Shown piece after piece: positions 63,251 through 64,000 of a stretch of DNA of 64,000 nt. Position 1 is the stretch's first letter, and every line of letters begins with the position of its first letter. The stretch covers positions 1-64,000 of the forward strand of contig JAUHWG010000036.1 in assembly GCA_030424595.1 (NCBI GenBank), written 5' to 3'. The position numbers and the translations under genes were made by a program. The DNA comes from Polyangia bacterium. GTDB lineage: Bacteria; Myxococcota_A; Polyangia; Nannocystales; Nannocystaceae. The notes under the pieces are model-generated. The model was not told where the DNA came from. It saw only the letters and a program-made list of their open reading frames with translations, and did not search any database.

Positions 63251-63523
63251 ACACATCCACCCTTCCCGCACCGTGGAGTCCGCAGGATAGCGCCACTTCG
63301 GCCCCGGATGCCATCTCCAGGCGCCTCGGCGCTGCATCGCTCGATCGTCCGAAGACCTCCACGAAACGCGCGGTCGCGGATCTCGGCCGGCGACATCGGC
63401 TCCGCCGCTCTGGGCGCAGAGGTGGAAGACGCGAGTTCAGCCGCTCCTCCTCCGCGTGATAGGCTGCGGCGCACGGCCCCTGTTCTGCTCCCGAGCGTCA
63501 ATGCGAGCCCCGCTGCACCCGCA

Positions 63524-64000
63524 ATGAAGAACAAGACCCGCGGCGTCCTCGAGGTCGTCGACATCCTCGGAGTGATCGCGTCTGGCTTCGCGACGGTCCA
63601 CGATCTCGAGTCGTTGGCGGAGCAGGTGCAGATGGCGCTCTCGTCGCTGATCGAGTTCGAGTACGGCGGGATCTTTATCTGGGATCATGACGAAGAGCGC
63701 CTTCGCCTGCTCTACGCCCACGGCTTCAGCGAGGAGGAGAGGGTCGAGGCCGAGAGAACCGCGTGGGACCGACATCCCGGCGCCGTCTTCCGGACACAGT
63801 CGCCGCTCCATGTCCCGGACACGGCCGTCGATGGGCGTACGCAGTCGAGCGCGCGGAGCTTCCATGTGCGCTCGCGCCTCTTCATGCCGGTGGTCCACGA
63901 GGGGGTCTCCCTCGGCGTCCTCGGCCTCGCCTCCGAGCAGCCCAATCGCTTCTCGGAGGAGCACATGGCGATCCTCGGCTTCACCTGCAGGCTGACGGGG
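63524..64000 (+). CDS. GAF-domain protein, start only (runs off the window)
   Basis: The frame from ATG 63524 is open to the end of the window (159 residues). It reads as a GAF domain (ALSSLIEFEYGGIFIWDHDE, HPGAVFRTQSPLHVPDT, SRLFMPVVHEGVSLGVLGLA), a small-molecule or redox-sensing module usually followed by a histidine kinase or cyclase domain. The long minus-strand frame in the same place is its antisense shadow. No clear ribosome binding site; the start is provisional. Confidence 0.7.
   Translation, partial: MKNKTRGVLEVVDILGVIASGFATVHDLESLAEQVQMALSSLIEFEYGGIFIWDHDEERLRLLYAHGFSEEERVEAERTAWDRHPGAVFRTQSPLHVPDTAVDGRTQSSARSFHVRSRLFMPVVHEGVSLGVLGLASEQPNRFSEEHMAILGFTCRLTG

Noticed and set aside
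63241..63564. Minus-strand 107-codon frame upstream of the GAF gene
   Set aside because: It overlaps starts on both sides and gives an Arg/Ser/Ala-rich product without a domain; the plus-strand GAF frame is far better supported.

Overview
The window is high-GC DNA from a delta-proteobacterial-type genome, most likely a myxobacterium of the Nannocystineae group (Myxococcota). This is inferred from content: many lipoproteins with Ser/Thr/Gly/Asp-rich linkers and Cys-rich DUF4215-type repeats (core CGDG...ECDDGN), an ADYC-domain lipoprotein, two large Ser/Thr kinases with repeat-rich C-termini, a hybrid histidine kinase, and a sigma-70-like gene paired with a kinase. There is no rRNA, tRNA or CRISPR array. 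Coding is dense, but intergenic gaps are rich in short repeats and GC hairpins, mostly without a U-tract.

Layout. 1-9.8 kb: a sigma-54-like protein lacking its DNA-binding half, a GNAT acetyltransferase, a deoxyribosyltransferase-like/Nudix fusion, a DUF4215 lipoprotein, a membrane-anchored metallo-beta-lactamase-fold hydrolase, a FIST-adenylate cyclase fusion, a zinc-ribbon protein and an ADYC lipoprotein. 9.9-17.4 kb: a sigma factor-Ser/Thr kinase operon and two secreted lipoproteins. 17.7-25.3 kb: housekeeping and salvage genes (gamma-glutamyltransferase, mtnP, PfkB kinase, M1 peptidase plus membrane protein, tsaE). 25.6 kb: a 67-residue bacterial histone with a structured leader and a strong terminator. 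26-34.5 kb: lipoproteins, a methyltransferase, an alpha/beta hydrolase whose nucleophile Ser is replaced by Gly, an orphan CoA-transferase B subunit and a PHB-depolymerase-like esterase. 34.6-37.5 kb: SDR, AraC-type regulator and DJ-1/PfpI genes on one strand, with a 9 x 8-bp tandem repeat directly before the DJ-1 ribosome binding site. 37.5-38.9 kb: a degraded mobile-element zone with a transposase tail and an atypical, lower-GC OmpA-like lipoprotein. 39-46.5 kb: cytochrome P450, a GIDE-like membrane protein, two tandem DUF4215/DUF1554-like lipoproteins and gene remnants. 46.7-53.1 kb: more lipoproteins, a REC-PATAN-Roadblock response regulator and a haem/copper monooxygenase-like lipoprotein. 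53.4-64 kb: a Ser/Thr kinase with TPRs, a hybrid histidine kinase, small lipoproteins, a glycine-rich lipoprotein and the start of a GAF-domain gene running off the window.

How the parts fit. Most of the window serves signalling (two kinases, histidine kinase, cyclase, response regulator, sigma-like proteins) and a lipoprotein surface repertoire (about a dozen precursors with repeat-encoded linkers and different C-terminal heads: lectin-like, beta-propeller, fibrinogen-like, P-domain, glycine-rich). The strongest candidate for an under-described system is the small histone gene at 25634-25837. Other points of interest are the truncated sigma-54-like protein, the interspersed palindromic repeat found at 26041-26105 and 53101-53165, and several decayed genes that lack a start codon and are easy to overlook.
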